A stretch of 64,000 nucleotides of DNA from RGIG7111 sp036839975. GTDB lineage: Bacteria > Bacillota > Clostridia > Peptostreptococcales > Anaerovoracaceae. The stretch lies in NCBI GenBank assembly GCA_036839975.1, contig DAISVU010000006.1, positions 31,881 to 95,880 on the forward strand, given 5' to 3'. Under the pieces are notes generated by a model. It had not been told where the DNA came from. It did not search any database and saw nothing but the letters and a program-made list of their open reading frames with translations. Made by a program: the position numbers and the translations under genes. Positions 37,097 through 46,400 of this stretch are shown one piece after another (the first letter of the stretch is position 1; each line of letters begins with the position of its first letter).

Positions 37097-37801
37097 ATGG
37101 AAGCAAAATATAAAAGGGTCGTACTGAAAATAAGCGGTGAGGCTCTTGCAGGCGACGCGGGATTCGGAATAGATGAATCCATGCTTGAAAAAGTGGCCAA
37201 GCAGGTAAAGGATGTTCACGATATGAACGTGCAGGTGGCTGTGGTAGTAGGCGGCGGCAATTTCTGGCGGGGCAGATCAAGTGAGAACATGGATCGCGCA
37301 ACAGCCGACTACATCGGAATGCTTGGAACTGTCATGAATGCGATGGCGCTTCAGGACGCGTTCGAGTCGGTTGGAATGCCGGCAAGAGTACATTCTGCGA
37401 TCGAGATGCGCGAAGTCGCAGAGCCGTATGTGAGGCTGAAAGCTATAAGCCAGCTCAAGAAGAATAAGGTCGTGATTTTTGCGGCAGGTACAGGCAATCC
37501 GTTCTTTTCAACAGACACTACCGCAGCGCTCAGAGCTGCTGAAATAGATGCCGAGGTAATACTGCTCGCGAAGAATATAGACGCTGTGTATTCAGCCGAT
37601 CCGAACAAGGATCCCGGGGCTGTGAACTTTGATAAGCTCACGCACAGGGAAGTGCTGGAGAAAGATCTTAAGGTTATGGACTCGACGGCGGCTTCACTGT
37701 GCAGGGACAACGATATAAAGATACACGTGTTCGGCATAGCGGAGGAAGGAAATGTGATGAGAGCCGTCTGTGGTGAAAAAATAGGAACGATTATCAGCTA
37801 A
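37097..37801 (+). CDS. pyrH: UMP kinase
   Basis: Phosphorylates UMP to UDP in pyrimidine nucleotide synthesis; a hexameric amino-acid-kinase-fold enzyme. Motifs: VLKISGEALAG, VVVGGGNFWRG, DYIGMLGTVMNAMALQD, GTGNPFFSTDT and DPGAVNFDKLTH. The length is 234 residues from ATG 37097; the in-frame ATG 37085 directly abuts the AAAGGA ribosome site and codes for no conserved residues. Usually preceded by rpsB and tsf; neither is present here. frr follows 12 bp later, its ribosome site overlapping the pyrH stop. Confidence 0.95.
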   Translation: MEAKYKRVVLKISGEALAGDAGFGIDESMLEKVAKQVKDVHDMNVQVAVVVGGGNFWRGRSSENMDRATADYIGMLGTVMNAMALQDAFESVGMPARVHSAIEMREVAEPYVRLKAISQLKKNKVVIFAAGTGNPFFSTDTTAALRAAEIDAEVILLAKNIDAVYSADPNKDPGAVNFDKLTHREVLEKDLKVMDSTAASLCRDNDIKIHVFGIAEEGNVMRAVCGEKIGTIIS

Positions 37802-37813
37802 GGAGGAATGAAT

Positions 37814-38371
37814 ATGAGTAAAGATGTAAAAGCTGTTCTTGAAGAAAAAACAGGAAAGAGCATATCGGTTCTCAGGGAAGAACTCAATACTGTAAGAGCG
37901 GGCAGAGCAAACGCAGCCCTGCTTGACAAGATAACAGTCAGTTATTACGGTGCGCCGACGCCGCTAAGACAGATGGCAAATATATCGGTGCCGGAGCCAA
38001 GGACGCTTCTGATCTCGCCGTTCGATCCGAAGACGATACCTGAGATCGAAAAAGCGATCAATGTGGCAAACCTGGGTGTAAATCCTGCAAATGACGGCAA
38101 GGTTATAAGACTGGCGATCCCGCCGCTGACAGAAGAACGAAGAAAAGAGTTCACAAAGAAAGTCAAGAAGATGGGTGAGGAAACTAAGGTGGCAGTCAGG
38201 AATTTAAGACGTGAATCAAATGAAGATCTGAAAAAGGCGGAAAAATCGGGAGACCTGACTGAAGACGATCTTAAGTCTGGTATGGACGATGTTCAGAAGA
38301 TTGTCGACCGGGCGGTGAAAGACATAGATGAAGTGATCGCGGGCAAAGAAAAAGAGATCATGGAAATATAA
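37814..38371 (+). CDS. frr: Ribosome recycling factor
   Basis: Splits post-termination ribosomes together with EF-G. The 185-residue tRNA-shaped protein contains LREELNTVRAGRANAALLD at the start and IPPLTEERRKEFTKKVKKMG in the hinge. ATG 37814 is 7 nt after AGGAGG, whereas the in-frame ATG 37808 is almost touching it. Part of the pyrH-frr-uppS-cdsA-dxr-rseP-ispG-polC run. Confidence 0.96.
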   Translation: MSKDVKAVLEEKTGKSISVLREELNTVRAGRANAALLDKITVSYYGAPTPLRQMANISVPEPRTLLISPFDPKTIPEIEKAINVANLGVNPANDGKVIRLAIPPLTEERRKEFTKKVKKMGEETKVAVRNLRRESNEDLKKAEKSGDLTEDDLKSGMDDVQKIVDRAVKDIDEVIAGKEKEIMEI

Positions 38372-38486
38372 ATATCACCGGGGATTGGTTGCGCCGGTCG
38401 CGGCCATATCCGGAATTTGTATGGGCTTTATGCCGTTGCAGACATGCCGGGAGTAAGTCTGCCGGACAGGATTTTGAAATACTGCT

Positions 38487-39203
38487 ATGCTTGATATGAA
38501 TAATATCCCACAGCACGTTGCCATAATAATGGACGGCAACGACAGATGGGCGAAAAAGAGAAGATTGCCCGCCTTTGCGGGACATAACGCGGGAATGAAA
38601 GCTATGATCGAGATCGTGAGACATTCAAGTGACCTCGGGATCAAGTATCTGACTGTTTACGCGTTTTCCACCGAGAACTGGAAGCGTTCAAGGGAGGAGA
38701 TCGGCGGGATATTCAGGCTTCTGATAAAATATGTAGACAGCCAGCTTTCAGAGCTTGATAAAAACAATGTGAAGGTGCATGTGCTGGGTGATATGAAGGC
38801 GTTTCCTGACAATGTGCGGGAAAGTCTTGAAAAGACACTTAATACGACACGAAACAACACGGGTCTTCGCTTCAGCATATGTCTGAATTACGGCGGACGT
38901 GATGAGATAGTGCACGCTGTCAGGAGTATAGTTTCGGATGCTGCCGCAGGTACTGCCGGACCTGAAGATGTGGATGAAGCTCTGATCTGCAAAAGGCTCT
39001 GGACAGGCATCGAAGGGATACCGGATCCCGAGCTCCTTATAAGAACAAGCGGCGAGGAAAGGGTATCTAATTTCATGCTCTGGCAGTGTGCGTACAGCGA
39101 ATTTGTTTTTGAAAATGCGCTCTGGCCTGATTTCACACCCGAAAAATATGATAAAGCTATCGAAAAGTACCAACAGCGCAACAGGCGCTTTGGAGGAAGA
39201 TAA
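38487..39203 (+). CDS. uppS: Undecaprenyl (isoprenyl) diphosphate synthase with altered P-loop
   Basis: cis-Prenyltransferase that makes the C55 lipid carrier for wall synthesis from farnesyl diphosphate and isopentenyl diphosphate. Family landmarks: HVAIIMDGN near the N-terminus, GHNAGM, YAFSTENWKRS, LNYGGRDEI, and LLIRTSGEERVSNFMLWQ with AYSEFVF. The universally conserved MDGNGRW motif reads MDGNDRW here: Asp19 replaces the Gly that contacts the diphosphate. All other catalytic residues are kept. 238 residues, normal. No clear ribosome site precedes either ATG (38487 or 38496). cdsA follows 17 bp later. Confidence 0.92.
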   Translation: MLDMNNIPQHVAIIMDGNDRWAKKRRLPAFAGHNAGMKAMIEIVRHSSDLGIKYLTVYAFSTENWKRSREEIGGIFRLLIKYVDSQLSELDKNNVKVHVLGDMKAFPDNVRESLEKTLNTTRNNTGLRFSICLNYGGRDEIVHAVRSIVSDAAAGTAGPEDVDEALICKRLWTGIEGIPDPELLIRTSGEERVSNFMLWQCAYSEFVFENALWPDFTPEKYDKAIEKYQQRNRRFGGR

Positions 39204-39220
39204 ACAACAGTGAGGCAGAG

Positions 39221-40009
39221 ATGAAGACCAGGATTTTATCAGGGCTGGCTATGGTACCGGTCCTAATAATTTTTTACTTTGGCGGTTACGTGATGCTTGC
39301 GGGCTGTTTCCTTATAACGCTAATGGCGCTATATGAGTTTTACAGCGGGTTTAAAGCGATGGGGTTCAAACCGTTTTATGCAGCCGGGTTCATATCGGCG
39401 ACGGGCTTGTATCTGATCGGACTTTTTAAAGCGAATCCGGAATTGTATCTTTTCTGGATCCTGGTTTCGGTGCTGATGTGCACCTTTTATCTGTTTAAAA
39501 TTGAGGAAAGAAAGCTTGAAGATGCGATGTGTTCGATAACAGGCATTTTCTATGTATCATTTTTTGCATATCATATAGTACTTGTGGATCAGACGGGAGA
39601 ATACCGTCTGCTGGTATGGCTTGTAATATTCTCGGCATTCGGGTCGGATATATTCGCATATTTCACAGGATTCCTTCTTGGCAGGCATAAGCTGTGCCCT
39701 GCGATAAGTCCGAAGAAGACTGTAGAGGGTGCGATAGGCGGCGTGCTGGGGAGTGTTTTGATCTGTGGGATTTTCGGATGGGTTGTGATTCCCGGTATCG
39801 CGGTACACTGTTTGATAATAGGTGCGCTGGGTGCTGTATTTTCACAGTTAGGAGATCTTACTGCATCGATATTCAAGCGTAAGATGGGCATAAAGGACTA
39901 CGGAAACCTCATACCGGGACACGGCGGCGTTATGGACCGTATAGACAGCATACTTTTTACTGCTCCTCTGGTATACTACTACACGGTTCTTGTAATAACG
40001 GCGGCATAG
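39221..40009 (+). CDS. cdsA: Phosphatidate cytidylyltransferase
   Basis: Makes CDP-diacylglycerol from phosphatidate and CTP, the branch point of phospholipid synthesis. A 262-residue polytopic membrane protein with about seven to eight helices. The CDS signature SQLGDLTASIFKRKMGIKD followed by PGHGGVMDRIDS lies at the C-terminal end. Position between uppS and dxr is the standard Firmicute order. Confidence 0.94.
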   Translation: MKTRILSGLAMVPVLIIFYFGGYVMLAGCFLITLMALYEFYSGFKAMGFKPFYAAGFISATGLYLIGLFKANPELYLFWILVSVLMCTFYLFKIEERKLEDAMCSITGIFYVSFFAYHIVLVDQTGEYRLLVWLVIFSAFGSDIFAYFTGFLLGRHKLCPAISPKKTVEGAIGGVLGSVLICGIFGWVVIPGIAVHCLIIGALGAVFSQLGDLTASIFKRKMGIKDYGNLIPGHGGVMDRIDSILFTAPLVYYYTVLVITAA

Positions 40010-40050
40010 AGAGTTCTACAGTCTGCCGAACAGAGAAACGGAGAGAATTT

Positions 40051-41205
40051 ATGAAGAAAACAGCCATACTTGGAAGTACCGGATCTATAGGCACACAGAC
40101 ATTGGATATTATAAAACGAAATATGGAAGATTTTCAGGTGACTGCGCTCACCTGCGGCTCGCGTATAGATCTGTTTGAAAAGCAGATAGAGATTTTCAAG
40201 CCCGGACTTGCAGTAACCGCCTCGGAGGAAAATGCCCGTATTCTATCAGGGAAATTTCCTGAAATAGATGTAATGTGGGGTAGTGAAGGACTCTTTGCTG
40301 CGGCAACATGTGACTGCGATATAGTTGTGAATTCGCTGGCAGGTATACTTGGATTAGAGCCGACATACGAGGCTGTCAAGGCAGGAAACAACGTTGCATT
40401 CGCAAACAAGGAAACGCTTGTGGCAGGCGGTGCGCGTATTATGGACGCTGCGGACAGGGCAGGGGTCAAAATCCTTCCCGTCGACAGTGAGCACAGCGCG
40501 ATATTCCAGTGTATCCGGGGCAGCGAGAACAGTGAAATAAAGAGGATAATTCTGACAGCATCGGGCGGACCGTTCAGGGGTTACACTCGAAGACAGCTCG
40601 AGACCGTAACGCTTGAACAGGCGCTCAAGCATCCAAAATGGAACATGGGCAAAAAGATTACAATAGATTCCGCAACACTGATGAACAAAGGACTTGAGGT
40701 CATTGAAGCAAAGTGGCTTTTTGATATTGCACCGGAGCGGATACAGGTGGTTGTACACCCGCAGAGTATTGTGCATTCGGGGGTTGAATTTTACGATACG
40801 TCTGTGATTGCTCAAATGGGCCTTCCGGATATGAGAGTGCCGATAAGTTACGCGCTTTATTATCCGGACAGAGCGATAAATGAATTTAAATCACTTGATT
40901 TTTTCAGCACAGGCAGAGAACTGACATTTGAAAAACCTGATATGAAGACATTTAAATGCATAGCCTTCGCTTATGAAGCCCTTGAGCGCGGAAGCTGTTG
41001 CCCCGCAGCACTCAATGGTGCAAACGAGGCGCTTGTTGCGGAGTTTCTGTCAGGAAAGATAAAATATACAGACATACAGGATACGCTTGAGCGTGTCCTT
41101 GATAACTACGATCAGAAATTTGATATGAGTTTGGAGGGTATACTTGAAACTGACAGAAAAGCGAGAGAGGATGCGATGGTGCTCTTGAAAAAACAGCTTT
41201 CCTGA
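40051..41205 (+). CDS. dxr: 1-deoxy-D-xylulose-5-phosphate reductoisomerase
   Basis: Second step of the MEP isoprenoid pathway: converts DXP to MEP with NADPH. The Rossmann motif ILGSTGSIGTQTLDII opens the 384-residue protein. NADPH and metal residues lie in ANKETLVAGG and LPVDSEHSAIFQC; the flexible active-site loop is in LTASGGPFRG; KWNMGKKITIDSATLMNKGLE follows (split here as KWNMGKK and TIDSATLMNKG). Ribosome site GGAGAG precedes the ATG. ispG of the same pathway lies two genes downstream. Confidence 0.96.
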   Translation: MKKTAILGSTGSIGTQTLDIIKRNMEDFQVTALTCGSRIDLFEKQIEIFKPGLAVTASEENARILSGKFPEIDVMWGSEGLFAAATCDCDIVVNSLAGILGLEPTYEAVKAGNNVAFANKETLVAGGARIMDAADRAGVKILPVDSEHSAIFQCIRGSENSEIKRIILTASGGPFRGYTRRQLETVTLEQALKHPKWNMGKKITIDSATLMNKGLEVIEAKWLFDIAPERIQVVVHPQSIVHSGVEFYDTSVIAQMGLPDMRVPISYALYYPDRAINEFKSLDFFSTGRELTFEKPDMKTFKCIAFAYEALERGSCCPAALNGANEALVAEFLSGKIKYTDIQDTLERVLDNYDQKFDMSLEGILETDRKAREDAMVLLKKQLS

Positions 41206-41250
41206 GTATATCATATGTTTTAGGCATGATGCCGACAGTAAGGAGTTTGT

Positions 41251-42264
41251 TTGAGCATAATGATAATGACTGTAATATTCGGAATTTTAATACTGCTGCT
41301 TTTGATATTTCCGCATGAGACCGGCCATTTTATCGCAGCTAAGGCGTGCGGCGTTGAGGTCAATGAATTTGCACTGGGCATGGGGCCTGCGATATTTAAA
41401 AAGCAGCATGGTGAAACGCTGTATTCTTTGCGTGCGATCCCTGTAGGAGGGTACTGTGCGATGGAAGGCGAGGATGAGGAATCAGACGATGAAAACGCTT
41501 TTGAAAACAAAGCGGCATGGAAGAAGGCTGTAGTTCTTTCGGCAGGTTCTGCAATGAATCTGTTTTTAGCACTCCTGATCATGATAATACTGACTTTTTA
41601 TACCGGGGTTGCGACCACGTCGATATCGGAGGTAGACGTGAACAGTCCCGCCGCCGCGGCAGGTCTGAAAGCAGGAGATCAGATAACTGCTGTAAACGGA
41701 AAAAACACAGATACATGGAATGAGATAACCTCGATCGTAAGCTCTGCTGGAGCCGGAGACAAGATAAAGTTCGATGTTTTACGAGACGGCAAAAAAGTCA
41801 GTGTGACAAGCGGTGTGAAGAAATCATCAGGTCATGCGGTTATAGGCATGCGGTGTGCAGTCGACAAGAGCTTCTTTTCCTGCCTCACAGAGGGATTTGG
41901 GCGTACAGGAAAAATGATAGCCACGCTTGGAGATGCGTTCAGGATGATCTTCACGGGGCAGGTGAGCACCAAAGAGCTCGGCGGACCTGTAGCGATCATA
42001 AAGGTCGCAGGTGATGCCGGAAAGGCGGGCGCTGCGAGTTTCTTCTATCTTGCGGCATTTATAAGCCTGAACCTGGCGATATTCAATCTGTTGCCGTTTC
42101 CTGCGCTCGATGGAGGCAGACTGGTATTTCTGATTATAAAAAAGATTACGGGAAAGCGTGTAAATGCAGAGATTGAGGCGAAGGTCCATTTTGCAGGAAT
42201 AGTCCTGCTCTTTGCATTTATGATATATGTGACCTGGAATGATATAACAAGGCTCATAAATTAA
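41251..42264 (+). CDS. rseP: Site-2 intramembrane zinc protease RseP/RasP
   Basis: Membrane protease that cuts transmembrane segments, for example anti-sigma factors or remnant signal peptides. The active site HETGH lies in the first helix (FPHETGHFIAAK, ~21), with a single PDZ domain (~125-195; SPAAAAGLKAGDQI) and the second motif NLLPFPALDGGR (~278). 337 residues, four predicted helices. It starts with TTG at 41251, 5 nt after AAGGAG; ATGs at 41260 and 41266 are alternatives that would shorten the first helix. Confidence 0.93.
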   Translation: MSIMIMTVIFGILILLLLIFPHETGHFIAAKACGVEVNEFALGMGPAIFKKQHGETLYSLRAIPVGGYCAMEGEDEESDDENAFENKAAWKKAVVLSAGSAMNLFLALLIMIILTFYTGVATTSISEVDVNSPAAAAGLKAGDQITAVNGKNTDTWNEITSIVSSAGAGDKIKFDVLRDGKKVSVTSGVKKSSGHAVIGMRCAVDKSFFSCLTEGFGRTGKMIATLGDAFRMIFTGQVSTKELGGPVAIIKVAGDAGKAGAASFFYLAAFISLNLAIFNLLPFPALDGGRLVFLIIKKITGKRVNAEIEAKVHFAGIVLLFAFMIYVTWNDITRLIN

Positions 42265-42361
42265 CTGTCGGAAATCAGGCTACGTGCTTGAAGCAGCGCT
42301 GCATGCGAACGGCGGCTGCAGCGCAAAAAAAAACAAGTATATCTGAAAAAAGAGTATTTGA

Positions 42362-43441
42362 ATGAGGCATAGATATATGACTAAGCAGGTGAGATGCGGG
42401 AATGTGTTGATAGGCGGCGGAGCGCCGATATCAATACAATCCATGACTAATGTGGAAACGAAAAATACAGATGCGGTGCATGCGCAGATCAGATCACTAG
42501 CGGCAGCGGGTTGTGATATTGTCAGAGTAGCGGTGCCCGATATGAAAAGTGCCGAAGCTGTAAGGGAGATAAAAGCTGCTAGTCCGGTACCTGTGGTTGC
42601 GGATATTCATTTTGACCACAGACTCGCGATAAAAGCGATCGAGATGGGTGTTGACAAGATAAGGATAAATCCTGGCAATATCGGTTCGCACGAAAAAGTG
42701 GAGCAGGTTGTCGAAGCGGCAAAGGAGGCGGGCATACCCATAAGGGTAGGTGTGAATTCCGGATCGCTTGAAAAAGATATAGTTGAAAAAAACGGCGGAG
42801 TGACGGCAGAAGGACTTGCGGAGAGTGCCCTGCGAAACCTGAAGATGATAGAGGATATGGGATTTGACGACCTCGTAGTTTCTTTGAAAGCCTCGGATAT
42901 TAAGATAAACTATAATGCGCACAAGATAGTTGCGGCTGCAACAGATCATCCTATACATATAGGTGTAACGGAGGCGGGCACTGTGCACAGGGGCAGGCTT
43001 AAGTCCGCGGCGGGCATAGGAGCTCTGCTGCTTGAAGATATTGGGGATACGATGAGAGTGTCGCTTACAGCAGATCCTGTCGAGGAAGTGATATTTGCAA
43101 ACGAACTGTTGAAGGCGACAGGGATAAGGCCGGAATCCATAAACATGATATCATGCCCTATGTGCGGCAGGACTGGAGTCGATCTTCAAAAGATAGCCAC
43201 GGAAATACAGCAGGCGGTGATGCCGCTTGAAAGGGAACGCAGTGAAAAAGGTCTTCCGGGCATAACGATAGCAGTTATGGGGTGTGCAGTGAACGGACCC
43301 GGTGAAGGCAGGGAAGCTGATATAGGTGTTGCATGTGGAGATGGAAACGGCGTCATATTCGAAAAGGGGCATATAATCAAGACGGTCGCTGAGCAGGATA
43401 TAGCCGGTGAAATTATACGGATGATAAGGGATTTTAAATGA
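42362..43441 (+). CDS. ispG: 4-hydroxy-3-methylbut-2-enyl diphosphate synthase (flavodoxin/ferredoxin)
   Basis: Penultimate MEP-pathway step, a [4Fe-4S] reductive dehydration of MEcPP. TIM-barrel part: ISIQSMTNVETKN, ADIHFDHRLA, KIRINPGNIG. C-terminal cluster domain: SCPMCGRTGVDL and AVMGCAVNGPGEGREAD, which supply the three Cys and one Glu ligand. 359 residues, complete. Electron donors could include ferredoxin-like proteins such as the EFR1 protein at 14.6 kb, but this is speculative. The stop overlaps the polC start as ATGA. Confidence 0.95.
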   Translation: MRHRYMTKQVRCGNVLIGGGAPISIQSMTNVETKNTDAVHAQIRSLAAAGCDIVRVAVPDMKSAEAVREIKAASPVPVVADIHFDHRLAIKAIEMGVDKIRINPGNIGSHEKVEQVVEAAKEAGIPIRVGVNSGSLEKDIVEKNGGVTAEGLAESALRNLKMIEDMGFDDLVVSLKASDIKINYNAHKIVAAATDHPIHIGVTEAGTVHRGRLKSAAGIGALLLEDIGDTMRVSLTADPVEEVIFANELLKATGIRPESINMISCPMCGRTGVDLQKIATEIQQAVMPLERERSEKGLPGITIAVMGCAVNGPGEGREADIGVACGDGNGVIFEKGHIIKTVAEQDIAGEIIRMIRDFK

Positions 43442-46400
43442 TAGAACTCATAAGGGCAAATATCGATTGGGAAAGACTCGGTTCCGGATATGAAAAGTAT
43501 GAGGCCGCAATTGAAGATGCGGTCATGTCGAAGGACGGCAGCAGCCTGACCGTGAATATGAGGCTCAATTTTGTGATGCCTTTTGAAAGTCATGAGCAGA
43601 TATGTTCGGTGATAATGAAGAAGATCCCGGTTCTTGAAAATGTCTTTATATTCTATGAATATGAAATTAGCGGATTTATGCAGGATGATGAAGCTGCCGT
43701 CAGGCTTTTTACAGAGCATATGATTGATATTGTAGACGGAAGTTATGCAGCAGTTACAAAGACGATAGTTTCAGAAGATGTCCGAATAGATGGGGATGAA
43801 GTAGTTGTTCCGGCAGTCGGAGGCGTTGCGGTAGCAAGGCTCAATAGAGATGTTTCCTTGAAATTCGAAGAGCTGCTTTCGGAAAAGCTGAATATGGATA
43901 AAAAGGTTATATTTGTAAATAGCGAGAAAGTGGTTAACGCCGCGGCAGAATTGAAAATAAAGCGGGAACAGGATGATATAAAACAGGCTGTGCGCAGGAA
44001 AGAACAAGCTAAAAAGATGGCGGCTGCATGCGACATCGCATATGGATCTGGTCAAGCCGGGACAAGTGATCAAAGCGGCATACGGAACGTAAAAGCCGCT
44101 GTACACGCTTCAAACGGTATAAAACGCAAGCGCAGACGCAGGGATTTGCGTGAGACTCCCGTTGAAGGAAACAGGATCATGGGCAAGGATATCAAAGGAC
44201 GGCCTATGGAGCTTTCAGAAGTATTTTCAAATGTGGGAACGACAGGCGTAACAGTTGAAGGCATATTATCTGAAAAGAACAGCAGGACAATAAAATCCGG
44301 CAGTAAATTAATGAAGCTTGTCATAACAGATAAAAAGACTTCACTCGCAATGAAAGCGTTCGTATCGAAAAAAAAATGGAACGATGTAGACGAAAATCTC
44401 AAGCCGGGATGTTTTGTAAAAGCGCAGGGCGATATAGAAGAAGATGTATACGAACATGAAGTAATGCTTAATGTTATGAGTATTGAAAAAGGCGAACTTA
44501 AGAAAAAAGAAGATAACTCCGAGATAAAGCGTGTTGAGCTGCATGCACACACTAAGATGAGTGCAATGGACGGTCTCAGCGAACCCGCTGATCTTGTGCG
44601 AAGAGCTGTCGAGTGGGGACATGCCGCCATTGCGATTACGGATCATGGAGTTGCGCAGGCTTTTCCGGATGCTATGCATGCGGCAGACGGCAGTGATATA
44701 AAAGTAATATACGGCATGGAAGCATACCTTTATAATGATGACGGCTGTAGAGACCGTGAGGGCAACATAAATCTCAAAGCGCGCAAATATAATCATGCGA
44801 TACTTCTGGCAAAGAATCAAAAGGGGCTTAAAAACCTCTACAAGCTAGTATCTATCTCACATTTGAAATATATATATAAAAAGCCTCTTTTGCCGAAATC
44901 GGTGATAGAGGAATACCGGGAAGGCATTATACTGGGATCGGCCTGCGAGGCAGGTGAGGTATTCCGTGCTATAGTAAGGGGAAAATCCGAAGAGGAGATC
45001 GAAGAACTTGCGGGATTTTACGATTATCTTGAAATTCAGCCGATCATAAACAACCATTTCATGATAGACAGCAGCAGGCATCCGTCTATCAGGGACGATG
45101 AAGACCTGCGCGATCTAAATCGCAGGGTCATCGCGCTCGGTGAAAAGCTCGGAAAACCCGTAGCCGCGACATGCGATGCGCACTATATAGACGAGGAAGA
45201 TGGAAAGTTTCGCGAGATATTGCTTGCAGGCCAGGGATATAAGGACATAACGGGCGGACTTTTTTTCAGGACTACCGATGAGATGCTGGAGGAATTTTCA
45301 TATCTCGGGGAAGAGAAGGCGCGTGAGGTCGTGATAGATGTACCAAATATGATTGCAGACAAGATAGGTTATGTGAAGCCGATCGCGGACGGCAAATTTC
45401 CGCCGGAGATCGAAAATGCGGATGTTGAGCTCAGAAAAGAATGTAACGAGAGAGCTGAGGATATATACGGCTCGCCGCTTCCTGAAAAGATAAAAGCGAG
45501 GCTCGACAAGGAGCTTGACTCAATTATAGGAAACGGATATGCGGTCATGTATGCGAGTGCTGAGATGCTCGTAAAGAAATCGCTGGCCGACGGCTTCTTG
45601 GTAGGGTCACGAGGTTCGGTCGGCTCTTCTTTTGCGGCTACGATGGCAGGTATAACGGAAGTGAATCCTCTGCCGCCGCACTACATATGCCCCGAATGCA
45701 AATACCTTGAATGGGGTGATGCAAATGAATACGACTGCGGCATTGACCTGCCTGAAAAAAGATGTCCGGTATGCGGGACAATGCTGAATCAGGACGGATT
45801 TACAATACCGTTTGAAACGTTTTTGGGGTTTAAAGGCGATAAAGAACCTGATATAGATTTAAACTTTGCCGGTGAATACCAGGCGACTGCGCACAAGTAC
45901 GTTGAAGAGATATTCGGCGCAAATAATGTATATAAAGCGGGGACTATAGGAACGCTCAAGAACAAGACCGCATACGGTTTTGTAAAAAAATATTTCGATG
46001 AGCGCGGTATCAGCACCGGTAAATACGAAACAGACAGGCTTGTGAAAGGCTGTGTGGGAGTAAAGCGAACGACGGGGCAGCATCCCGGAGGCATTATAAT
46101 CGTGCCTGAGGATCATGAGATCTATGAATTCTGCCCTGTGCAGCATCCTGCAAACGACATGAGTTCAGATGTGGTGACGACACATTTTGATTATCATTCG
46201 ATCAATGAAAATCTTTTGAAACTTGACATTCTGGGACATGACGTGCCTTCGATGATAAGGCATTTACAGGATATAACGGGTGTAGATCCGCTGAAAGTAC
46301 CTTTAAAAGATGAGAAAGTAAACAGTATATTCAACAGTATAGAGGGCCTGGGTATAGTAGATAAGGACTATAAATTCAAACACGGGAGCTACGGAGTGCC

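Noticed and set aside
44740..44790. Frameshift or assembly gap as the cause of the missing PolC exonuclease
   Set aside because: The reading frame is continuous and both flanking PHP segments align well, with no residual exonuclease sequence in other frames.
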